This document shows, piece by piece, positions 9,905 to 20,689 of a DNA stretch of 64,000 nucleotides. This stretch comes from Bursaphelenchus xylophilus (Eukaryota > Nematoda > Chromadorea > Rhabditida > Aphelenchoididae): positions 186,001 through 250,000 of the forward strand of contig CAJFCV020000005.1 of NCBI GenBank assembly GCA_904066235.2, written 5' to 3'. Each line of letters begins with the position of its first letter. The stretch's first letter is position 1. The position numbers and the translations under genes were made by a program. A model generated the notes under the pieces. That model did not search any database. It was given only the letters and a program-made list of their open reading frames with translations, and had not been told where the DNA came from.

Positions 9905-12900
9905 ATGGGATCGGTGGAAAAGATCCCGGAAGAAGAGCTGCTGGAGAATGGGGAAATTGATGAGAAAAGAGTTAGCTCACCGATTGATGAGAGTTTCTTC
10001 CCCAAGAATTTGACTATATCAACCTCTGGAAGAGTAAAGAAAGTGTCGGCATCAGTAAGGAAAATTTTGGGCTTTTTTTATTTATTTTTTTATTTTTTGA
10101 GAAGTTTACTTTTGAACTATTTATAAATTAAAAAAAACGAATTTTGTAAAATAAGATTTTAATTTTTTTAGCATTTGCATCAAATTCACTTGATAAACCA
10201 ACAAGGCCGGAGGCGCCTCTCGTCAATTCACGAAAGCGCCAATGAAAATAAAGTATTGGTTCTGTACACGGGCGGAACGATCGGAATGCGGACCAAAGAC
10301 GGAGGTAAGATTTTATTCTTTCTCTCTGCTGCTAAAATCGCAAATTTACTTGGATTCTGTTTAGTCTACTCACCGGAGCCGCACTTCCTTCCCAGCGCAA
10401 TACGAGCCCTCCCGCCGCTGAACGACGTCGAGTACGTGGAAAAACATTACGATAAAGCTGAGGTGAAGCCGTATTGTTTGCCGCCGGTCAAGGGATTCAA
10501 CGAACGGGTTATTTATTGGGTAAGTTTATGCGTAGTTCTTGTCGATAGCCCTTGGACACGTCTTGCAACTATTGATAGCTTTGCTTTGTCTAAGCATTCT
10601 TTTATTCAGGTTGTCGAATACGAGCCTCTTTTGGACAGCAGTGACATGACATTTGACGATTGGATTCGAATTGCTCATGACATAAAAAAGTCCTATCAAC
10701 ATTACGACGGGTTTGTGGTGCTCCATGGAACAGACACTCTAGCCTACACGGCTTGCGCTCTCTCCTTCATGATGGAGCAGTTGGGAAAACCGGTGGTCGT
10801 TACGGGCAGTCAGGTATACATTATTCTTCGATCAAAGTGGGATTTTTTTGGAAAGCCTGGATACAGCTACTTTTGAATCGCGTTGTTTACGGCTTGGGAA
10901 ACGAAATGTCCAAAAAAATTGTTAGTCTACTGTACAAAAACAATCCCGAGAGAGCGAAGAACCTCTCTATGGACAATAATCTCTATACCAAAAGGAATAA
11001 ACTGCTAAGAGCAGAACTTAGAGCACGAAACTCCAAGCCCAAAGGAAGGCGAGGGATCACAGCAAGGCTGGGGCTCAGGACCTCAGCCGTGATTCGGTCC
11101 GAACGGTGCACCTGACGAATTGTGCACCTGGCTGAACGGTGCACCTGGGCGAATTGTGCACCTGGGTGAACAGTGTACCTGATATTTTCTGTTTTGAACA
11201 GTGCACCTAGGCGAACAGTGCACCTTGAAATAAGTTTCTTTGTGTATAATTGAAGAAAATTTGAAAGGTTTTCGCTTCGGGACAGGGAAAAGTTAATTTT
11301 TTGGAAAATTTTAACAAAATTTAAAAAGTTTTCGCTTCGAGACAGGAAAAAAGAATTTTTCGGAATATTTGAACAAAGTTTGAAAGGTTTTTGCTTCGCG
11401 ACAAAGAAAAATATTTTTTTTGCAAAATTTTTAAAAAATTTGAAAGGTTTTTACGAAAAAAGATTTTCGTAAAAATTGAATTTTAGCACAAAACAAATTT
11501 TTTTTATTGGTAAAAACATGGTCCAAAAGACACTTGCATGGTGTCACAAAAAAACTTCTGAGGACAAAAACATGTCATTAAACCAAAATTAGGCAACTAA
11601 TTTTTACGTATTCTGAATCAGAAAATTTTTGCAAATTTTTTTGATATATCTCGACCTGTAACTCCAGACCCCATAGAAGTAGTTTCATTGCGAGAAAAAA
11701 ACAGCTTACCTTGATCCCCTTGTCATATTTAGTTCTTCACAAAAAAAATTGGTAAAAACGGCTTACCTTGATCCCCCTTGTCATATTTATCTTTTCACAT
11801 ACAAAAAAATGTTTTTTCCCTTTCCCGAAGCGAAAACTTTTCAAATTCTTTTCAACTATTCACAAAAAATTCTTTTTTCCTTGTCCCGAAGCGAAAACAT
11901 TTCAAATTTTTTTAAATTATTCACAAAAAGTTATTTTTTCCCTGTCTCAAAGCGAAAACATTTCAAATTTTGTTCAATTGTTCATAAAAAATCTTTTTTT
12001 CAAGGTGCACTGTTCGCCCAGGTGCACCGTTCGCCCAGGTGCACTGTTCAAAATGTGTCAGGTGAACCGTTCGCTCAGGTGCACGGTTCGCCCAGGTGCA
12101 CTGTTTGTTTCAGGTGCACTGTTCGGACACAACCCTCAGCCATGATGTCTCCAATTGAATAAAAATGCTTTATTTCCAAAGCAAACCAAAAATAACAACA
12201 ATTGGGGGCGAAACCCCGATGAGAGAAAAGAGAGGAGCCATGGGCTCTACTCGTCCATGGGGACGCCATCATCGTCGAATTCGATTCGACGGGGACGATT
12301 CGGGGCGACTGCAGGCTGAGCAGAATTGATCCGAGACCTCAGCCATGATAAGTCTCCAATTGAATAAAAGCTTTATTTTCAAAGCAAACCAAAAATATAA
12401 CAATTGGGGGCGAAACCCCGAGAAGAGAAATTGGAGGGCGCTACTCCTCCATGGGGGCGCCTTCCTCATCGAAGCGGATTCGGCGATTCGGGGCGACGCG
12501 GGCTGGACGGCTGGCTGAAGCGGCTGGTCGGGCTGGACGGCCGGCGGAGCAGGCTGGGCAGGGAGCCGGCCCAACACCTGCTCCACAATATTGCGGAGGT
12601 CGCCCACCTGGGCCACGAGTTCCCTCAAGAGGGCGCCCTGGTCCAGGTGGGCTGGCCTGGCAGGGGGGCCGCCAAGGCGTCGCTCCAGCTGATGGCACCA
12701 GTGCCTCAAAGTAGGCAGCGCTTGGCTGCCTACTGAGCCACTGGATCCAGCAGCCGGAACAGTGACGGCCCCGCGAAAGACGGCATACTCGCTGGCCGTG
12801 ATCGTGGCCCTGATAGACTCACGATGACGGCCAGCGCGTACACCCCTTCCGCGGCCTCACAGATTCGTTGACTCGAGGAATCGAGTGAAGACTGAGCAAC

Positions 12901-15900
12901 GTCCCCGCCTTTTATAGATTCCGCCTCTGTTTTTAAGCTGGGGTAACTGCGCGTCTCTGGCGCCTTCCGGTCTCTCCTTTCCCATGCTTTCTCAACAAAA
13001 TGTCGGTAACAGGCGAGAAAGAGGGGGAAATGAGTATACGATGAAAATTTTTTTCAAATTGAAAAAAATAATGTGTGACATCTTATACGATGAAATTTTT
13101 TTTCAAATTGAAAAGAATAAGGTGTGACATCTTATACGATGAAATTTTTTTCAAATTGAAAAGAATAAGGTGTGATATCTTATACGATGAAATTTTTTTT
13201 CAAATTGAAAAGAATAAGGTGTGACATCTTATACGATGAAATTTTTTTTCAAATTGAAAAGAACAAGATGTGACATCTTATACGATGAAATTTTTTTCAA
13301 ATTGAAAAGAATAAGGTGTGATATCTTATACGATGAAATTTTTTTTCAAATTGAAAAGAATAAGGTGTGACATCTTATACGATGAAATTTTTTTTCAAAT
13401 TGAAAAGAATAAGGTGTGACATCTTATACGATGAATTTTTTTTTCAAATTGAAAAGAATAAGGTATGACATCTTATACAATGAAATTTTTTTTCAAATTG
13501 AAAAGAATAAGGTGTGACATCTTATACGATGAATTTTTTTTTCAAATTGAAAAGAATAAGGTGTGACATCTTATACGATGAAATTTTTTTTCAAATTGAA
13601 AAGAATAAGGTGTGACATCTTATACGATGAAATTTTTTTTCAAATTGAAAAAATAAGGTGTGACATCTTATACGATGAAATTTTTTTTCAAATTGGAAAG
13701 AATAAGGTGTGACATCTTATACGATGAATTTTTTTTTCAAATTGAAAAGAATAAGGTGTGACATCTTATACGATGAATTTTTTTTTCAAATTGAAAAGAA
13801 TAAGGTGTGACATCTTATACGATGAAATTTTTTTTCAAATTGAAAAGAATAAGGTGTGACATCTTATACGATGAAATTTTTTTTCAAATTGAAAAGAATA
13901 AGGTGTGACATCTTATACGATGAAATTTTTTTTTCAAATTGAAAAGAATAAGGTGTGACATCTTATACGATGAAATTTTTTTTTCAAATTGAAAAAAATA
14001 AGGTGTGACATCTTATACGATGAAATTTTTTTTCAAATTGGAAAGAATAAGGTGTGACATCTTATACGATGAATTTTTTTTCAAATTGAAAAGAATAAGG
14101 TGTGACATCTTATACGATGAATTTTTTTTTCAAATTGAAAAGAATAAGGTGTGACATCTTATACGATGAAATTTTTTTCAAATTGAAAAGAATAAGGTGT
14201 GACATCTTATACGATGAAATTTTTTTTCAAATTGAAAAGAATAAGGTGTGACATCTTATACGATGAATTTTTTTTCAAATTGAAAAGAATAAGGTATGAC
14301 ATCTTATACGATGAAATTTTTTTTCAAATTGAAGAGAATAAGGTATGACATCTTATACGATGAAATTTTTTTTCAAATTGAAAAGAATAAGGTGTGACAT
14401 CTTATACGTTGAATTTTTTTTCAGATTGAAAAGAGTAAGGTGTGACATCCTATACGATGAAATTTTTTTTTCAAATTGAAAAGAATAAGGTGTGACATCT
14501 TATACGTTGAATTTTTTTTTCAGATTGAAAAGAGTAAGGTGTGACATCCTATACGATGAAATTTTTTTTTCAAATTGAAAAGAATAAGGTGTGACATCTT
14601 ATACGATGAAAATTTTTTTCAATTTGAAAAATTGAGAAATTTTTCAAATTGAGAGCTTAGCACATGTCGACGGTCATTTTCATTATGTCCGGGGTTCATT
14701 GCTGGCGCAGCGAACCAAAAATCGGCTTTTAAGACGTAGTAATATAATACATGTAGTATACCTAATATACAGGGTCTTACAAACAACGTGAAGGAAAGTG
14801 GAAGTCTATAACTTCCGGCGGAGGCGGCGCAGAGACTTCGTATTTGAAATATGTATTTTTAAAAGACGTAAGTTTTTATCTACGAAATAACAAGCTTTTA
14901 TAGTGCAAACTGAGGTCGCTACGACCTTGTGAAGTAGAGGCATCTCTACCCCGAAAACCAGGTTTTTTCGGTTGAAAATGATCGAGAAATTTCGGACTCT
15001 TTCGGTTGAAAATCACCAGGAAATGTCGGATTTTTTGGGGATTTCTTGATATAGTCTTTAAGAAAACGTCGAAAAAATTGCAAGTGTTGGCATTTTCCTC
15101 CTCTTTTTCAACATCACCCATATCGAAACCCCCTAAAAAATCTGACATTTCCTGGTGATTTTCAACCGAAAAAGTTCGAAATTTCTCGACCATTTTCAAC
15201 TGAAAAAACCTGGGGCTTGTCCCACTAACAAAGCGTAGCGCGAATCACGAATTGGAAGCGCGAAAAATCATGCAAAAGCGAGAGAGGTGAGAGAAAAAGC
15301 GGGCTCTCTCGGAAATCCGCGCTACGGTTTTTTTGTGCAAAATACCGAAAATTTTTTACTTTTTTTGCCGTAACTCCTTTCAATGATGTCCGATTTACAT
15401 GATTTTAAAAACCGTGAACAAAGGAGACCCACAGCTTCTAGAAAATGTAAATTTTGTTTGCTTTAACGCGGATTAAGGCTCCCCGCCAAGACGAATTACA
15501 ATTCCCTCATAGAGAATCATGATTCGAAGTCATATTTTCAAAAAAAACTTATCATTAGCTATTTATCGTAACTTCCACAGCTCATATGCGAATTTATCAA
15601 CCCGAGCTGCCCCACCCAAGCCCAATTTTTGGTCTTCCCTTGCCATATGAAAACAACTTTTTTGTTATAAAACGAATTATGACAAGGGGTGACTAAAATT
15701 GGGTGTAAGAGGGGTAGTATGGCTTGAATAGTTTGTTTCAACGTCTCTGAGGAATGAGTGGAGAATTTATCTATAATTTTTTTTCCAAAACAAACCTTTT
15801 TGTCACCGAGCAAATTATGACAAGAGGAGACCAAACATTGGGCTTGGGAGGGGCAACCGGGTTGATAAATTCGCATATGAGCTGTGGAAGTTACGATAAA

Positions 15901-18900
15901 TAGCTAATGATAAGTTTTTTTTGAAAATATGACTTCGAATCATGATTCTCTATGAGGGAATTGTAATTCGTCTTGGCGGGGAGCCTTAATCCGCGTTAAA
16001 GCAAACAAAATTTACATTTTCTAGAAGCTGTGGGTCTCCTTTGTTCACGGTTTTTAAAATCATGTAAATCGGACATCATTGAAAGGAGTTACGGCAAAAA
16101 AAGTAAAAAATTTTCGGTATTTTGCACAAAAAAACCGTAGCGCGGATTTCCGAGAGAGCCCGCTTTTTCTCTCACCTCTCTCGCTTTTGCATGATTTTTC
16201 GCGCTTCCAATTCGTGATTCGCGCTACGCTTTGTTAGTGGGACAGGCCCCTGGTTTTCGGGGTAGAGATGCCTCTACTTCAGAAGGTCGTAGCGACCTCA
16301 GTTTGCACTTTAAGAGCTTGTTATTTCGTAGACAAAAACTTGTGTCTTTTAAAAATTCATATTTCAAATACGAACTCTCTGCGCCGCCTCCGCCGGAAGT
16401 TATAGCCTTCTACTTTCCTTCACGTTTTTTGTAAGACCCTGTAAAATATAAAAGCAAAAATGTTTTGATGAGACCAAATATTTGGTTGCAGATTCCAGTG
16501 GCCGAAGTTCGTTCCGACGGACGAGAAAATTTGATTGGCGCGCTGATTGTTGCCGGTCATTTGGATATTCCTGAAGTCTGCGTCTACTTTAACAATAAAT
16601 TGTTGAGAGGAAATCGGACAACAAAATTGGATAATTGGGGACTTGATGCATTCATTTCGCCGAATAACAGCCCACTGGCTGTGATGGACATATCAATAGG
16701 CGGTAGGGTTATTTTTTGGGAAATTTGGTCCTGGAAGACTTTTTTGCTTGTAATTTGGGAAATAATCGACCAAAATTATGTTTTTCGAAAACTTTTGGTC
16801 AGCTACGCCTCTGATTATGTATCATGACCAAAAAGTTGGTACTTCCCATGTCAACTATTTTCCAAGTTATCAGCAAAAAACCTTAGTGATCCGGCTGACA
16901 ATGAGCGTTTTATATAGCAACTTCAAACTCTAAATAACAAAAAATGCTTTCAGTAAATTGGGAGAATATTTTCCGATCCAATCAAATTGCCCCATTCAAT
17001 GTTTGTGACCAATTATGCCGAAATGTCGGGATCCTGCGGATATTTCCGTCGATTCCCATCGAATCCGTCCGAGCGGTGTTCCGCCCACCCACCCAAGGAG
17101 TTGTCATTCAAGCCTATGGAAGTGGGAACATCCCATTGCGGCGGCTGGACATTATCGAAGAGATTACGAACGCGGTGAATCGGGGATGTTTGGTGTTGAA
17201 TGTGTCGCAATGCCTGAAGGGGAAAGTGAACACAAGTTATGCAACAGGAGCGGTAGGTGGTGTTGTTGAAAAGAAACTATGGTGTTGCAAAAGTTACTGT
17301 TGTTTTGCAACAGGTTTTTTTTATTTTTTTTTAATATTGCTCAAAGACCGATGCTTTTATTTTGAAAAATTTTGCGCATGTATTCTCTCTAACTCACATC
17401 AATTCTGTAAAACTTTATGTCTTGCTTTGCGGAGGCAGCAGAGACTTAACGATCTTTCCCCCGAGAATACGCTACACGGGAAATACCCCTAGTGCGACGC
17501 TCAGATTTTCTTTAAATTTTGCACACTTGTCGGGCATGGACTAAATATCAATTCCTGAAAGTTTTAGCTCGCGTTTTGCAAGCGCCGCCGGGATAGTGAA
17601 CGACATTTGCCGCCGAGAGAGTACGCCAAACGCGGAGAGCGGTCAGATGAAAAACACTTTTTAGCCATAACTTTGCTTGGTGCAGAAAAAATTGATTTTT
17701 TGTGGAAACATTACCCTCTATGGCAGAAATAGGCATAAAAACTTTTTGTGCCGAGATTCAGCACAAAGTGTCAAAATTACACCAACTTTCAATCTAAAGA
17801 TCTCTGGTGTTTTTGCATAGCGCGAGCTAGGATTCTCGCATATATTTTAGATAAAATTATTCTAAATTTGTACCACGTTTCATCAAAATCTGAGCGTCGC
17901 GCTTGGGGTACTTCCCCTGCAAATGCAGAGAGAGGCCGGAGAAGAAATGTTTTTTCCGCAATACCTTGTCGGATTTCATGTGGAAATTTTCAAACCAAAA
18001 AGGTCCTGATAAACCTGAAAATTCGCAAAAATCGTTTTTTTCCCTTAATGTTATCACAAAAACAGCTGAATAAAAATTTGTAGATACAGGGCAATTTCGA
18101 CACGTTGTTATTTGACTTTCAATGCTCCGTTTTCAGGTCCTGACCAAGGCTGGTGTTATCTCCGGTTCCGATATGACAACTGAGGCGGCATTGACCAAAT
18201 TGGCGTATGTTCTCGGATGCGAGTCATCCATGGAAGAGAAGAAATTGATGCTCATGCAGAATCTACGCGGAGAGTTGACTATTCAACAGCCCACAGCGCT
18301 GAATGAGCTGGATATTAGTAAGTTCCATTGGAAAAGAATGACCGCTACTCATTTCGGGAAAATTTTCTGTCAGAAAAATTGAATGCTTTGTTTGGAATTA
18401 ACCAAATAGGTGGCCAAGAGCGTGATTGGGCTGAAAGGTTGAGCCTGAACTCTACTCCTTTTCTAAACTTTCCCCCAATCTGAACTCTACCCCTTTTTCA
18501 ACTCTACCCTAAAAAAAGGCTGAACTCTACCCCTTTTTTGATTTTCGCCAAAAAATCTGAACTCTCCCCCTTTTTGAACACTCCCCCATTTTGAAAATTG
18601 AAAAAACGAGGTGTGACATGTTATACTATGGAAATTTTTTTCAAATTGAAAAAAAACGAGGTGTGACATGTTATACGATGAATTTTTTTTTCAAATTGAA
18701 GGTGTGACATCTTATTTTTTTCAATTTGAAAAAAATTTTCATCGTATAAGATGTCACACCTTATTCTTTTCAATTTGAAAAAAATTTCCATCGTATAAGA
18801 TGTCACACTTTATTCTTTTCAATTTGAAAAAAATTTTCATCGTATAAGACGTCACACCTAATTTTTGTCAATTTGAAAAAAATTTTCATCGTATAAGATG

Positions 18901-20551
18901 TCACACCTCATTTTTTCAATTTTCAAAATGAGGGGGAGTGTTCAAAAAGGGGGAGGGTTCATTCAAGGGGTAGAGTTGAAAAAGGGGTAGAGTTCTGAAG
19001 GGGTAAAGTTCAAAAAGGGGTAGAGTTGAAAAAGGGGTAGAGTTCTGAAGGGGTAAAGTTCAAAAAGAGGTAGAGTTGAAAAAGGGGTAGAGTTCTGCCG
19101 CAACGGGGCTGAAAATCTCAAAAACAGGGTCCGTCATTGAAGAAAATTCTAACGAATTCTATTTCCAGTTCCCCGACTTGCCAAATATCTTCAACTGACC
19201 TCATCGCACGAACAAAACATCCTGAAAGAAGCCTTATTAACACCCTTGGTATCGCATGCCGCGCACACAAACGACACCCGACTATTGGAGTCGCTGAGAC
19301 TGAGCGGAGCCAACTTTGCGAACACCGATTACAATCGAAGGAATGCTCTGCATGTTGCTGCAGCCAGCGCGAATTTGGAGAGCGTCCAATATCTTTTGCA
19401 ACATGGAGTGTCGGTGCATGTTCGGTAAGAGTCTTCCACGTCTGTCATCCCTGTATTTTTCAGCGACGCCAATCACGAAAACGCGCTTCAAGCGGCAATT
19501 CAGACCAAGAATTTGGAGGTTATCAAAGCACTGCGGGCGGCGGGAGCTCATTTGTCCGCTCATAGTGTGCGTGTTGGAACGGAGCTTTGCTTGACCGCCA
19601 GTCAAGAGGACATTGACGGTTTGAGGGCTTGGCTAGCCGCTGGCGCCTCACCGAATGAAGTTGATTATGACGGACGGACCGCTTTGCATGTGGTAGGTGG
19701 AGGCTTTGACTATGTTTTTTGCAGTGGTCCGGGAAGATTTATTTCGCTGATTAAAAATTTGTGGGCCACAAAAAAGAGCCCTGTAGCTATAAGAATGTAA
19801 TTCTAGAAAATTTTGATCCATTATTTCTCAAATTATTAGCGAAATAAACCTTCCAGGTCCAATTGGCCCTTTCTTACAGGGGAAGTACTCCAAGCGAGAC
19901 GCTCAGATTTTGATGGCACAAATTTAGAATAATTTTTTCTGAGATATATGCGAGAATCCTAGCTCGCGCTTTGCAGAAACAACCGAGATTTTTAGATCGA
20001 AAGTCGGCGAAAATTTAGGACTTTTTGCCGAATTTCGGCACGAAAAGTTTCATGCCTATTTCAACCGTAAAAGATAATGTTTCTACAAAAAATCAAATTT
20101 TTCCGCGCGAAACTGCCAAAGTTATGGCCGAAAAGCGCTTTTCTCTCTGACCGCTCTCCACGTTTAGCGTGCTCTCTCGGCGGCAAAAATCGTTCGATAT
20201 CTCAGCGGCGCCCGCAAAGCGCAAGCTAAAACTTTCAGGAATTGATATTTAGTCCATACCCGACGTGTGTGCAAAATTTAAAGAAAATCTGAGCGTCGCA
20301 CTTGGAGTACTTCCCCTGTTAATTTGAAGACAAGTTGAAATAAAATTAATGTTAATAAAATTGATTTTAAGGCAGTTCATCGGAACTTGGAGAAAGTAGT
20401 CGTGTTCCTCTGTGAGAACGGCGCCGATCCCACGGTATTCGACAACCAAGGACGCCGGCCAATCGACGAGGCTCAAAATATTGCTGTCAAGGAGCTGCTC
20501 AACGAAACAGCCACTCGAATCCACTCAAACGGAGCAAATCCATGTTGTTAA
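9905..20551 (+). CDS. ASPG: L-asparaginase with C-terminal ankyrin repeats (ten exons)
   Basis: Exons: 9905-10054, 10172-10304, 10365-10519, 10610-10813, 16492-16702, 16954-17252, 18137-18317, 19169-19424, 19464-19692 and 20372-20551. All phases match, giving 665 residues, near the length of animal cytosolic ASPG proteins. Asparaginase hydrolyses L-asparagine to aspartate and ammonia; animal homologues may also have lysophospholipase activity. Both catalytic threonine motifs are present: LYTGGTIGM (about residue 83) and [12 protein letters not shown] (about 185), followed by VVTGSQ joined across intron 4 to [13 protein letters not shown]. The last third (about 480-640) holds ankyrin repeats such as [20 protein letters not shown] and [20 protein letters not shown]. 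No signal peptide is seen, so it should be cytosolic. Intron 4 is 5.7 kb and stuffed with repeats. Exons 5-10 are repeated at 32991-37039. Confidence 0.93.
11097..12128. mobile_element. Fold-back element with GTGCACCTG arms
   Basis: The left end reads GTCCGAACGGTGCACCTG and the right end is the reverse complement of GTCCGAACAGTGCACCTG. Each arm holds several short units with GAACAGTGCACC spaced by CTGGGCG-type linkers. Inside these, both arms carry about 60-bp repeats with a CCCGAAGCGAAAACATTTC core in opposite orientation; this core recurs at 53.4-53.7 and 55.8-56.4 kb. It sits in asparaginase intron 4. Flanks on both sides read CCTCAGCCRTGAT, suggesting insertion into a copy of the neighbouring 12.2-kb sequence. 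Confidence 0.8.
12249..12890 (-). pseudogene. Antisense decayed gene with duplicated 3' end
   Basis: On the minus strand a GC-rich frame without a usable ATG reads [17 protein letters not shown], then [14 protein letters not shown], then a helix-like [20 protein letters not shown] and a Pro/Gln-rich tail. Near 12500 one base is missing compared with a second copy of the 3' end, and the frame moves to [18 protein letters not shown] with a stop. Immediately downstream (12166-12345) the terminal segment is repeated with changes, ending [14 protein letters not shown] and a stop. Both ends are followed by an ATTCAATTGGAGAC block. The base composition is far richer in GC than the surroundings. It could derive from a retroelement gag-like gene or a small host gene; I do not recognise the family. 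Confidence 0.55.
12910..12916 (-). promoter_or_regulatory. TATA box of the antisense decayed gene
   Basis: TATAAAA is read on the minus strand just upstream of the GC-rich antisense frame, followed by GGCGGGGACG. It would drive leftward transcription within the asparaginase intron. Confidence 0.5.
13034..14640. repeat. 49-bp satellite array 1
   Basis: About 33 head-to-tail units of 48-50 bp, each with GGTGTGACATCTTATACGAT, then an A/T block of TTTTTTTTCAAATTGAAAAG. Units differ by the T-tract length and single bases. A variant unit (CAGATTGAAAAGAG with CATCCTATACG) appears twice near the right end. The array lies in asparaginase intron 4. Long frames through it are artefacts. Confidence 0.97.
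14770..16441. mobile_element. Tc1/mariner-type fold-back MITE, interrupted by a second element
   Basis: The ends are CAGGGTCTTACAAACAACGT on the left and its near reverse complement ACGTTTTTTGTAAGACCCTG on the right, flanked by TA on both sides. The arms are long inverted repeats covering nearly the whole element (AACTTCCGGCGGAGGCGGCG and its mirror). TA target duplications are typical of Tc1/mariner-type movement. The uninterrupted form in the duplicate (32309-32940) is 632 bp. It ends about 50 bp before asparaginase exon 5. Confidence 0.85.
15214..16248. mobile_element. 1,035-bp fold-back element nested in the MITE, with CCTGG target duplication
   Basis: Comparison with the empty site in the duplicate (AAACCTGGTTTTCGG) shows an insertion flanked by CCTGG at 15209-15213 and 16249-16253. 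The termini are GGCTTGTCCCACTAAC and its near reverse complement. The two arms of about 390 bp appear essentially perfect mirror images; only the central 250 bp have diverged. There is no coding frame of note. The high arm identity and the absence from the other copy indicate a recent insertion. I cannot assign the superfamily. Confidence 0.9.
17475..17919. mobile_element. CAGGGGAAGTAC-family element in asparaginase intron 6
   Basis: The left end is diverged (CACGGGAAATACCCCTAGTGCGACGCTCAGA) and the right end is TCTGAGCGTCGCGCTTGGGGTACTTCCCCTG. The internal palindromic motifs are those of the family. The direct flanks no longer match, so this copy is older than those at 9165 and 19877. Confidence 0.75.
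18446..19097. mobile_element. Fold-back element with GAACTCTACCCC arms and satellite-unit core
   Basis: The left arm is a series of TGAACTCTACCCCTTTTT units and the right arm is the same series inverted (GGGGTAGAGTTGAAAAAGG). Between them (about 18600-18915) lie units of the same 49-bp repeat that forms the big satellite arrays: two in one orientation, then several in the other. It occupies asparaginase intron 7. The family is unknown. Confidence 0.8.
19877..20318. mobile_element. CAGGGGAAGTAC-family element with TTA target duplication
   Basis: This is the best-preserved copy. Its ends are CAGGGGAAGTACTCCAAG and CTTGGAGTACTTCCCCTG, and it is flanked by TTA on both sides. The 442-bp interior is a diverged palindrome without a transposase. 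It lies in the last asparaginase intron, and its duplicate is at 36365-36806. Confidence 0.85.
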
Positions 20552-20581
20552 TGTACCATATACGTTCCTACCTGAGAGTTG

Positions 20582-20587
20582 AATAAA
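20582..20587 (+). terminator. Asparaginase polyadenylation signal AATAAA
   Basis: AATAAA lies 31 bp after the asparaginase stop codon. Confidence 0.75.
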
Positions 20588-20601
20588 GAAGTCCCTTAAT
20601 T

Positions 20602-20607
20602 TTTATT
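20602..20607 (-). terminator. Carboxylesterase polyadenylation signal AATAAA
   Basis: Read on the minus strand, AATAAA lies about 85 bp beyond the carboxylesterase stop, on the far side of the 138-bp gap between the two convergent stops. The two transcripts may therefore overlap or abut at their 3' ends. Confidence 0.6.
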
Positions 20608-20689
20608 TTTTCGGCTTTTTCTTGAATTTCATACAAGTTTGGGAAAGTGTATTTCAAATGTACAGAGAATTTTTTTTGGTATTCGAAGG

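Noticed and set aside
13034..14640. CRISPR-like regular repeats
   Set aside because: Units are contiguous without unique spacers, and the genome is eukaryotic; it is a satellite.
14876..15199. 107-codon frame also present at 32415-32738
   Set aside because: It lies within one arm of the TA-flanked fold-back MITE and reads both halves of an inverted repeat; not a gene.
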